Assembly: GCA_000226015.1 (NCBI GenBank)
Contig: JH153023.1
Coordinates: 4,812-68,811, forward strand
Source of the DNA: Mnemiopsis leidyi
Taxonomy: Eukaryota; Ctenophora; Tentaculata; Lobata; Bolinopsidae
Reading direction: 5' to 3'
Length of the DNA: 64,000 nt
How positions within the stretch are numbered: position 1 is the stretch's first letter; every line of letters starts with the position of its first letter. Positions 56,301 through 64,000 of the stretch are shown here, piece by piece. The notes under the pieces are model-generated. The model was not told the origin of the DNA, ran no database searches, and worked only from the letters and a program-made list of their open reading frames with translations. The position numbers were made by a program, and so were the translations under genes.

Positions 56301-59300
56301 AGGCTGGCAAGAGCCGTTCGTTGTTTCAACCCAATGCCAGATATTGCCGGCTGGACAACTGCATGAAGTTCCATTCTGTTGTGGTATAGACCCTGATCAC
56401 TGATGGACAGACTGTACAGGTTAGAGCACCTTTAGAACTTGCAGAACTGTAATTGCAGCTAAGGCATGCTGTCCCGTTCAAGTACTTTCCTGCTGGGCAA
56501 CCGCAAAGATCGGATCCTTGTAAGGACGTCAAGTTTTCAGGACAACTAAAACATGACTCCATTTCTTCTGACTTATATGTTCCTTCATGACATGGTGCAC
56601 AAGTACCATTGGTATTGTCGATCCAGCTCCACATATTGCCAGCTGGACAGCTGCATAAAGTTCCATTCTGTTGGGGTACAGATTCAGAAGGACATTCTGT
56701 GCAGTTCAGAGCACCCTCAGGGCTTGCAGAACTGCCATTGCAGTAAAGGCAGGATGTTTCATTCCAATAACTTCCAGCTGGACAAGAACAATGGACAGAT
56801 CCCTCTGGTGACGTAGAATTACCCGGACAGCCAACACAAGACTCCATATTTTCAGACTTAAAGGTGTCCTGTTGACAAGGAGTGCAAGAACCGGTTGGCT
56901 TGGTTAAATCAGTCCAGATCCAGATCTTTCCTGCTGGACAACTGCATGATGCTCCGTTATTAATTGGTACTAAATCCGCTGGACATAACGCACATTGTAG
57001 AGCTCCTTCTGGACTTGTCGAATCACGTACACAAGACTTACATGTTCCCTCATTCCAATACTTCCCTGCTGGACAAGAACAATAACCTGACCCTGCAGCA
57101 GAAGTTGAACCTTCTGGACAGCTCACACATGACTCCATACCTATTGATTTGTAAGTACCTGAACTGCAGCTGGTGCAATTTCCTCCATTCCAATATCTAC
57201 CAGCAGGACAATCGCAGCGAGATGAACCAGGACTGGAAGTAGAACCACTGGGACAAGAAGTACAGGAAGTTGTAAGCCCGCCTGCTGAGTAGGTGTTAGC
57301 TCCACACTCTCTACACGATCCTGAGTAATGGTACTGGCCTGCAGGACATGTTAGAGCAGTGTTAACACAAGTCCCTTCACTCCAATAAGTTCCTGAAGGA
57401 CAAGAACACCGACTAGAACCGCTTGAAGATGATGAACCGCTGGGGCAACTTACACATGACTCCATACCTATTGATTTGTAGGTATTTGAACCACAATAGT
57501 AGCAACTTCCCCCACTCCAGTATTTACCAACGGGGCATATGCAGCGAGATGAACCAGGACTGGAAGTAGAACCGCTTGGACAAGAAGTACAGGAAGTTGT
57601 TAGCCCGCCTGCTGAGTAGGTGTTAGCTCCACACACCCTACATGATCCTGAGTAATGGTACTGGCCTGCAGGACATGTTAGAGCGATGTTAACACAAGCT
57701 CCTTTACTCCAGTACTTCCCTGAAGGACAAGAACACCGACTTGATCCGCTAGAAGATGTTGAACCGCTGGGACACCTTACACATGACTCCATACCTATAG
57801 ATTTGTAGTAACCTCCACTGCAGCTGTAGCAACTTCCCCCACTCCAATATCTACCAGCAGGACAATCGCAGCGAGATGAACCAGGACTAGAAGTAGAACC
57901 ACTTGGACAAGAAGTACAGGACGCTTGGTATCCCTCTTGCGGTGAATATGTGTTAGATCCGCATTCCCTACAAGTACTGGAATAGCGGTACTGACCTGGA
58001 GGACACTTAACGTAAGTACCGCTGCAGGTCAGAAACACATCTTCACTGTGGACGCAGTTATGATTTGTAATGTACGAGCAGTATGACCAGTCTGATGAAG
58101 AACACACAACATCGTCAAGGTTTATAGAGTAGCTGCTTTGTCGGGACCAGATGTAACCATTTCTCCAGCTATATAGACTTGAAAACCCCATTAGTTTACA
58201 TATTGCTCTTCCAGAGGTGCTACTAAAGCTATCATCACAGACTGTGCCTCCGTTATAAAGAAGCAAACCCTCTTGGTATGAAGATGTTACCGCTTTCCCA
58301 TACTTATTAACCAGCGTAAAACTACACCCTGAAAATGTTGAAGTATAAAGTTTTGTTGCGCGATACTCCGAAGTCTAAGCTTTGTGACCGCAATAATTTA
58401 AAGTTAATGAAACATTTTCATGGTCTTTATAAGTTTACATGGTACATTTTCATGATATCTATCCTACCGCATTACAATATTGTATGAAATATTACATATA
58501 TCTCACCGCCGTTTCCCAAAAGTAATGCAAGTATCCCGAGCTTTAGAAGAGGTAACATCTTTAAAATTCAATTTGCTTTCGATGTGACCTGGCTTCAAGG
58601 GGTGAGTGGTTGACAAAGAATGGCAAATTTTTAATTAGCTTCTTTCAACTAATTGTAAAGTTAGTTTCCTAATTGGTAAGATATACTGTGTTCGTTTCAA
58701 ATATTTAAAATAAATGTTTTCCCTTTGCTGTTTAAACCGATAAACATGTCGAGCTAGAGTCAAAAGCAAAGATAGGCAGGTACCGCGCGTCGTGGTTTCC
58801 ATAATATGAATCACCTAATCCTCATAACCTGATGCTTACCTCATTCTGATTCTTTCCAACATGACCCATTTTTCTTTAGTGCATTTAACAAAGTCACACT
58901 ATCTCTTAGAAATAATGGTGAACCGTTTGTTGCACGTAAGCAATTGGCAATGACGATTGAATTCAGGGACACTGAGGCACTGAGCCAGAGTCACTTTCCC
59001 GGCTAAACCTTTTATATGAGAAAGCACAGGAGGGGATTTCATTGTCACTTGTGCCAGCCCCTTGCCGCGGGACTTTGGCTGATACCCCTGGAGTTGCGGT
59101 CAACACTCCATCAACCGCCGCTAGCCGTCTTCTAGCAGCACATATCATGAGTTCTGCATGAATCATTACCCCCGCCATTAGTCGTTTTCTAGCCGCTCAT
59201 CTGACGAAGTGACTAGTGTATGATTTTAAACATCTGCCACGAACAGTGGAACATCAAACTAAACCAGACGAGGGGAACCGGTGCAAGCTAACTTAGAAAT

Positions 59301-62300
59301 GTGCCTTTAACAAACGACACATATCAGATACAACTATGGAAAAAGTCAAAAAGGTCTACCTCAAAACAGCACGGCACACGCGGACTTAATAAACTAAGCA
59401 TAGGGAATGTCACTTTTCAAATCCACTCGGGCAAGGCGCCATACTGGGGGAGTAACAATGTTACAGCGTTAGAGACGAACCTCATACCAAACATCTTAAT
59501 CATGAATGTACGTTATACTTAATACATACCGTTCAAGAGAGCGTTTCGACACTTGACTCCTAATGGGTTCTGTGGAGTCCTCCGATGACTGATCAATATG
59601 ACAGATGTTCTAAGAACATTGTTCTTCAGGACATCGTCGATCCACCGGGCCTTAACTTTGATATGCCCACTAAAAATACCAGCCTACCGAACCCCAAGCC
59701 AGCTGGCTTTTCGATACACTCCTGCATCCCAAAGGATCTCCAAGAGACGTTAGCCACAAGGCGGACGTAGCCTTCTTGTTAATTCGGGAAGGTAAAGTGG
59801 GCGCCCATCACCGACAAAAAATAAGAAAGTAAATAGAACGTTCCCGGCTGTATATATATAAGTATAACACAACCGGCTTAGTGCTTACTCCGAGGCTGAT
59901 ATGTGTGTGAAGCAGACAGCGACATTTTTAAACGTCAACCTCCTAAGAGCGATGTGGGCCTATCAAGAGACGATTACAATCCCCAGAGAGTGATGCTCAT
60001 AGAGTGACATTGTGTTTAGAATTCTGCATGCAAAATCAAACCAGCCGCTAGCTACCAGAGAGTCCTATTGCACCAGCGCTGCTGATCGATTAAACGACGG
60101 TGATTTCTTCCAGTCCAAAACATCTATTCAATGATACGGTATGCCATAGATCTATTCTTTCAAAGAAATTTATCTTTCCTGCGGACTTTGGACTGGAAAA
60201 CGACCGTCCACGGATCGGTATTTAGTAGGATCACAGTTCGCTTTGAGTTCCGACAATAGCACCACAGCAACCCTATACAAGTAGTACCAAAGCATTCACG
60301 ACTTAAACTGGCTACCGGTTATCACGTTGGGCGTCCCATCAAGGACAGACACGCATAAAACTATGTTGTCAACAGAACTGCAGAATGAGGTGTAAGGTGG
60401 TCCGATACAAAGTGTTTAAGTATTTAGCTACATCAGCCCTTTAGGAAGGAAGATGCTGGGCAAGAGACTAGAAGCTGATCTGTCGTTGCTAATTTTAAGT
60501 ACACAAATTCTTGTCGGTCAACACACACACACCTCTTGATGCTGCATCATACTTTTCAGTTTTCAGCTCCCATACCATATATTGTATGTGACCCACGTAG
60601 CTATCAGTTCTCTGATTTCATGCAACAAACATCTAAGTTTAGTAATCGGTCGTTTAAATAGTTTTGTGATTGCGTCCGATTGGATTTGAACTCGCGAGTC
60701 GCAACCTACATGCAAGAAGCTGAAAGGCTCAAACTAACGTTTTAACCAATTGCGCTACTGGGATACCGGGAAAGCAATGTTTGAATAATAACAAATTATT
60801 AGAATAGGTAGAAATCGTAGATGTTCATGATTTTTATCTCCTTGCTTTATGAAATTAGGGCGTAATTTATTTGACAGCCTTTCCCACGTCATAAAGTCAT
60901 GCCTTCATACTTTCATTACTCTGAAAGTTTTCAATAAGTAGATAAAGTTTATATGCCATGCAAATGGAACGCATCACATTGACCTGTCAAAAATAGCAGA
61001 GCTAATCTTCCAAAATTAAATAATGAACAGGGCTGGGAAACTTAGATAAAACTAATTGTGACCCTCTAGTTTCATCTAGTCACGAGATTTGCTTATTTGA
61101 TTTAAGGTTAGGGATTGTTGCATTGTTGGGAAGATGTGACCTACAGCGCGCACGTGCCCAGAGTACGTCCCCGAACTGGAGGCAGCGTTTAGCCAATGAG
61201 GTGTCAGATAAGAGCGAGCAATAATGAGAAACATTACTCATGTGGTCTACAAAATATCCGACATCTCCAAGATTTTTGTTTATTTCTTTAAAAATAACAT
61301 TTCTGCTAGTAATAGGCGTACTCAAATAACTTACCAAATAATTATTTTTGCCTGAACAAAGATCGTTCATAAATATGAATCAAACAAAAAAAATCAAAAA
61401 TTGCACTAAGTATTTTCCCAGAAGGTACCTCTCATTCTCTTGACGCTTAATACTGGCTAAGAACTTCTGAAGAACCGTTTAAAAACCGCAAATACAACAT
61501 AGGTAAGTCCAAGGTTGAACAAATTTGGATTTGACAAAAACTTGACAAATGCAGAATAAACGGTAACAAACATCATGCCTACAAAGAAAGTTGGATAGCA
61601 ATTTATTGTGTCATAGATGTTGTCACCCTCAGGAGAACTTCGAACCTCTCCTCTCCTCGAATAGATTACTGTCGCCACTTCTCTTTTTTCCTCTCCTTCT
61701 TTCCCGGAGCAGAAGTAGACCCAAAGACAGAATAACAACTGCCATAAGCGCTAACCCAGCTAGCTGCAGTATTTCTAGATATTTGTTGCTGTGCCAACTG
61801 CTGGGACCTTGAGGTGAAACACAATACCCACTACCTTGTTCCCATTTCCAGTAGAGCCCCGCTGAGCACATACAGGATGTTTGGTTACCGACAGATAGAC
61901 TTCCTTCAGGACACTCCATACACTTCAGTGCTCCAACTTGACTTACAGAGTTTAAAGGACAAGTACTACAGTCTGTTCCATTCCAGTGGTGTCCAGCCTG
62001 ACAGATGCAAAACTCAGCACCAGCTTCAGAAGTAGTTCCTGATGGGCAGATCGAGCAAGATGTCATGTTAGGGCCTCTGTAAGTTCCCGGGACACAGATA
62101 CAGGTAGTGTACGAAAATACAGGGCAGGGAGTACAAGCTGATACCTGGGGGTCTTTGTAGGTGTCAGGTGGACAGAGACTGCAGGAACCGGCAGTTTTAT
62201 TAATCCAACTCCAGACCATGCTTGTAGGACATCTGCAAGCTGTCCCGTTGTTAAGAGCTGATGAGCTGTGAGGGCACGGCAGACAGTGCAATGCTCCGTT

Positions 62301-64000
62301 CTGACTGACCGAGTTGCTGGTACAACCTTCACAAGATGACATGTCCTCATCTTTGTATGTCCCGGGAGCACAGATGGTGCACTTTTTTCATTCTGAAGCT
62401 TACCACCAGGACAGTTACAGCGGTCAAAACCCTCCGCAGGAAAAGACATGTCTGAACACCGTGCACATGATCACTCCATACAGGTACATATTTGTAAGTA
62501 CCTGAACAGCAGCAGTGGCAACTTCCTTCAACCCTGTATTTACCAGCTTGACAATCGCAGCGAGATGAACCAGGACTGGAAGTAGAACCACTAGGTCAAG
62601 AAGTACAGGAAGTTGTTAGCCCGCCTGCTGAGTAGGTGTTAGCTCCACACTCTCTACAAATATCTGAGTTGCGGTAATGACCTGGAATACATCCATTTAA
62701 AAAACACGCCAAGATAAGAGGAACTATAGACGACTATAGAGGTGTCCGCAGTTTAAGGCGGAGGAATGAGAATGTGGATTGTGGGGCATGCCCTGCCTCC
62801 AATTCCTCCTAGTAGTTTGCGTCTTCTTCCCCTTTGCAATAAGGTTTTTAGTCACTTCAAACCACCCTTATTAGCTGTTAAATCAGGAAATTTTGGTTTT
62901 TTGCCATGGTCATGGTCTACCTGACCACGCTAATATTCAAAATTTGATCATGGTCATGGTCAAATTTTTAACCCTCCCCCCCCCCCCTCAAAATCATTTT
63001 ACCCCGTATATATCTAACACTCTAACTTCTCCCTAACACGCTAACTTCTCCCTAACACGCTAACTTCTCTCTAACACGCTAACTTCTCCAGGCATAAGAA
63101 GTGGTACGCAGCAATGGACAACAAGCACCCTAATGGGGACACGCCAATGAAAAAACTGATAAGGATGATGCCTGATGTAGCTATCCAAGTGTTTAACAAA
63201 TGCACGGACGATAGTTGTAATCCTGAACACATGACGAACGATCACAAAGAATACCAGGTAAAGTGGAATTCTATTTTGGAGTTTGTCTTTTTAGAAATTC
63301 TCTTTTTAGAGCTTATCTTTTTGGAGTTTGTCTTTTTGGAGATTCTCTTTGTGGAGCTTTTTGAAGCTACTCATTTTGGAGCTTTTCTTTTAGAATCTTC
63401 TACTCTTGCTACTCTTAATTTTTGGTGTTTTAGTCAAATACTTTAAGAAAACGAGTTGAATTCATCGATTCTATTGTAAAACTAAACACATCTCCTAACA
63501 TTGCCAACTCTCGACTAAGACAGCCCGATCCAGGTTGAGTTTGACTACAGATATCTGGACGAGATGGAGGATGAAGACGAGTCAGCAGATCCAGGAGATA
63601 ACAAGAGCTATATCTCCCAGGACACTACCATACTAACTGACCCGGACTTCAAACCTGGTCAAATGTCTCATCATCCCCTGCAAGTCATGGTCAGTGTCAG
63701 CTTTCTGGGCTTAGCTTTTCTTTTATGCCGTTTTGCGTATTTACTGTTCATGCGCCATTAGCTGTTCTTTTATTTGTTCACCTATTATAGGGAGTTTTCA
63801 ATTCTTTCTGACGTGAATGAATGTGATTTTTACTTAAATATCAATATCGCTCTCTACAGCCAATATGTTGATCACGTATTGTTGTAAAACTCCTGACAAT
63901 GCCTCCCCAGGTAAAAGCGAAGCGGATAGAACTGCTAGACCACCCCCTGGTACAATCTCTAATCTACAACAAGTGGGAGTGTTACGGGAAATGGTTCTAC
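40832..64000 (+). CDS. TRPA1: TRPA1-type ankyrin-repeat cation channel (5' and ankyrin part; 3' end outside window)
   Basis: Sensory cation channel of the TRPA family. Common exons after the alternative first exons: 47119-47186, 48518-48612, 48932-49020, 49231-49364, 49565-49681, 50112-50397, 51201-51412, 51581-51662, 51811-52012, 52154-52457, 52695-52792, 52946-53078, 53213-53478, 63092-63257, 63534-63689, 63911-64000 (incomplete). All phases agree. The ankyrin stack is read from AAREGRVDAVKQYL through repeats such as GALHYAARYNHQAVMQLL, TPLHLAANHGFVEIATKL and TPLHLAAKNGHVATVEFLLD. The identity comes from the linker after the stack: TPMKKLIRMMPDVAIQVFNK and VKAKRIELLDHPLVQSLIYN correspond to human PLKIMIQEMPDVAMVVLDRC and VRYGRIELLNHPVCKKYL. 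Membrane segments and pore lie beyond the window. An acidic, Lys/Glu-rich insert (exons at 49565 and 50112) splits the stack. The donor after 52792 (AAgttcgt) is weak. The 9.6-kb intron after 53478 hosts an antisense receptor array. Confidence 0.9.
42653..42698 (+). CDS. TRPA1 candidate first exon B
   Basis: ATG plus 15 codons (MFGRGMIRPRPRKER) ending in phase 1 at a consensus donor gtaagt. Very basic peptide. A minisatellite begins exactly at the donor. Confidence 0.5.
42699..42940. repeat. Minisatellite growing from the donor of exon B
   Basis: Six imperfect units of about 38-41 bp with the core actttggagtgtgctt and tgtatgcttt. The first unit begins with the donor gtaagtgtgcttgtagg itself. 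Confidence 0.75.
43310..43358 (+). CDS. TRPA1 candidate first exon C
   Basis: ATG plus 16 codons (MFFPQKPPKTPTNVKR) with one base left over, ending at consensus donor G|gtaagt, phase 1. An upstream ATG at 43281 reads the same DNA in another frame to phase 0, which is less compatible with the acceptor at 47119. Confidence 0.5.
43972..44029 (+). CDS. TRPA1 candidate first exon D
   Basis: ATG plus 19 codons (MEKDKIDLPPPQIYELDNR) to donor G|gtagca, phase 1. A second possible donor about 78 bases further, after VSDLLQTSVFSQS, is also phase 1, so the exon end is uncertain. Confidence 0.45.
44605..44653 (+). CDS. TRPA1 candidate first exon E
   Basis: ATG plus 16 codons (MKIRPGETRVPGVFTH) to the strong donor A|gtgagt, phase 1. 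Confidence 0.45.
45000..45105 (+). CDS. TRPA1 candidate first exon F
   Basis: ATG plus 35 codons (MLKEEDRAEQISFSVLENKG then AESMGDGYGSTYKNT) to donor C|gtatgt, phase 1. The only clearly acidic leader in the set. Confidence 0.5.
46025..46046 (+). CDS. TRPA1 candidate first exon G (very short)
   Basis: ATG plus seven codons (MIVKNSN) to donor G|gtaaga, phase 1. So short that chance is a real possibility. Confidence 0.25.
46714..46828 (+). CDS. TRPA1 candidate first exon H (proximal)
   Basis: ATG plus 38 codons rich in Arg/His/Pro (TSHSVRAHPHVPQTIRIRGN) to donor G|gtatgt, phase 1. It is the nearest leader to the common exon at 47119 and joins it to read TVVSSNQFSLKKLEHELGG. Confidence 0.55.
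47946..48221 (+). CDS. TRPA1 alternative first exon I, phase 0
   Basis: ATG plus 91 codons ending ACA|gtacgt in phase 0. This fits the ankyrin exon acceptor at 48518 directly and would bypass the exon at 47119. The peptide begins MSRVSRHTSNHGNHPPGNHG, a short His/Asn/Gly repeat coded by a repeated ggtaaccatggtaacc word, then an acidic stretch (SDIEDQGDLDLLG). The frame stays open well past the donor, so the donor choice is inferred. Confidence 0.5.
48620..48800. repeat. Minisatellite in TRPA1 intron
   Basis: Two interlaced units: ttgttagttag (11 bp) followed by gttgttagtacaa (13 bp, about seven copies), just after the exon ending 48612. Preceded at 48425-48500 by a TCTG/TGTC microsatellite that also forms the pyrimidine tract of the acceptor at 48518. 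Confidence 0.85.
53642..53901 (-). pseudogene. Isolated SRCR-domain exon (third array member)
   Basis: Reading from acceptor AG (53903-53902) on the minus strand, the open frame gives a half SRCR domain: LLIDKDGSRIISSNQEGLLF followed by NVGGTVGYDYLEDNSVIAKC. It aligns residue for residue with the start of the large gene at 58328 (LVNKYGKAVTSSYQEGLLLY) and has the same exon phase. The frame stops after about 86 codons and no cysteine-rich part follows. It is either a remnant or an exon of a transcript whose other exons were not found. Confidence 0.6.
54210..54530. repeat. Duplicated flank, unit 1 (partner 60790-61095)
   Basis: About 320 bp non-coding DNA sharing many blocks in order with 60790-61095 (for example cacattgacctgtcaaaaatagca and tctagtcacgagatttgct). 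Both lie just 3' of a cysteine-rich receptor copy, so they mark the duplicated segment. Confidence 0.75.
55206..58328 (-). CDS. SRCR plus GCC2/GCC3-type cysteine-rich membrane receptor, one frame break
   Basis: Large exon starting at an acceptor at 58329-58330. N-terminal SRCR domain (LVNKYGKAVTSSYQEGLLLY, then NGGTVCDDSFSSTSGRAICK) followed by 15 or so ephrin-receptor-like cysteine-rich modules (CPAGQYHYSGSCR, CGANTYSAGGLTTSCTSCPS, CSCPAGKYW). Then come one membrane helix (ELVGLLVLAIAVAILALGLL) and an acidic cytoplasmic tail of about 80 residues ending CVTSF. About 1,040 residues are covered; signal peptide and first exons upstream were not found. One frame change occurs near 56375 between CPSV and PQQNGTSCSC; otherwise the frame is open, so it is a young pseudogene, an assembly error or an allele. 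A 328-bp higher-order repeat occurs three times at about 57230-57930. The gene is nested antisense in the TRPA1 intron. It is probably a surface scavenger/recognition receptor; no ligand is inferable. Confidence 0.8.
58329..60669. other. Intronic/intergenic DNA between receptor copies
   Basis: Upstream exons of the large receptor should lie here but no clear signal-peptide exon was found. The part 58960-60500 is less AT-rich than its flanks and has no recognisable coding region or terminal repeats; tatatatataag near 59850 is TATA-like. Class unknown. Confidence 0.35.
60670..60765 (-). mobile_element. tRNA-derived SINE head, second family
   Basis: Minus strand carries an exact box A (TAGCGCAATTGG) and a box B-like AGTTCAAATCC. 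The ends do not pair into an acceptor stem, and the internal spacing is longer than in the element at 11117, so this is a different tRNA-like SINE or a very degraded tRNA gene. Confidence 0.45.
60790..61095. repeat. Duplicated flank, unit 2 (partner 54210-54530)
   Basis: See 54210-54530; same order of blocks with roughly 75-80% agreement by eye. Marks the 3' side of the decayed receptor copy. Confidence 0.75.
61629..62700 (-). pseudogene. Decayed, truncated copy of the cysteine-rich receptor
   Basis: Matches the large receptor from a CGANTYSAGGLTTSCTS module (about 62640) to past the membrane segment. An internal stop follows that first module and the frame changes at least twice before 62342. 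From there an open stretch reads MSSCEGCTSNSVSQNGALHC to a helix QLAGLALMAVVILSLGLLLL and a short basic tail (RERRRGKKRSGDSNLFEERR). DNA identity with 55520-56150 is very high over most of the modules, but the membrane and tail portion is different. No SRCR part remains. It looks like a 5'-truncated duplicate. Confidence 0.75.

Noticed and set aside
58963-60560. A gene or complete mobile element in the less AT-rich stretch between receptor copies
   Set aside because: No frame shows domain similarity, splice-consistent exons or codon bias, and no matching terminal repeats were found by eye.

Overview
This is a 64 kb stretch of an AT-rich animal nuclear genome. Most genes are split by short GT-AG introns, and the intergenic and intronic DNA holds LINE, hAT, mariner and SINE debris. 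An orthologous-looking TRPA1 channel, a nested intronless rhodopsin-like receptor, an SRCR plus cysteine-rich-repeat membrane protein family and otherwise vertebrate-like exon content point to a metazoan. A non-bilaterian such as a cnidarian fits best, but the sequence alone does not prove it. One 11-base run of N (15273-15283) marks a small assembly gap.

Layout. 0-7 kb: alanine aminotransferase on the minus strand in seven coding exons, with a GPCR gene sitting inside its fifth intron on the same strand. 7.2-9.3 kb: a single-exon C2H2 zinc-finger gene, minus strand. 9.4-19.3 kb: gene-poor repeat country with a FLYWCH zinc-finger fragment, a tRNA-derived SINE head, two LINE remnants (one carrying an hAT insertion, the other interrupted by a third LINE fragment), and a GC-rich mosaic of inverted and direct repeats. 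19.3-25 kb, plus strand: TATDN1-type nuclease, an unrecognised basic 197-residue protein, a DHHC palmitoyltransferase and a small bublin-like coiled-coil protein. 25.4-29.5 kb: a BTB-BACK-Kelch protein in eight exons. 30.5-32.1 kb: a single-exon F-box/LRR protein. 33-37.2 kb: VPS45 in eight exons with a 925-bp mariner-type element in one intron. 37.8-40.4 kb: two tandem DTD1 genes.

40.8-64 kb: one large TRPA1-type channel gene whose 3' part runs off the window. Its 5' end has about eight separate ATG-bearing short exons. Each ends at a GT donor in phase 1, and each would splice in frame to the same acceptor at 47119. A further leader at 47946 ends in phase 0 and would skip that exon. The ankyrin-repeat exons run from 48518 to 53478. 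The next intron (about 9.6 kb) holds, on the opposite strand, an array of three related SRCR/cysteine-rich receptor pieces: a large gene with one frame break, a decayed copy and an isolated SRCR exon.

The genes do not form an operon-like functional unit. They are mostly housekeeping (amino-acid metabolism, vesicle fusion, tRNA proofreading, ubiquitin-ligase adaptors) next to sensory or receptor genes. The most interesting structures are the TRPA1 first-exon array, the nested receptor array, the DTD1 pair with patchy sequence identity and the tandemly multiplied splice acceptor in the Kelch gene.
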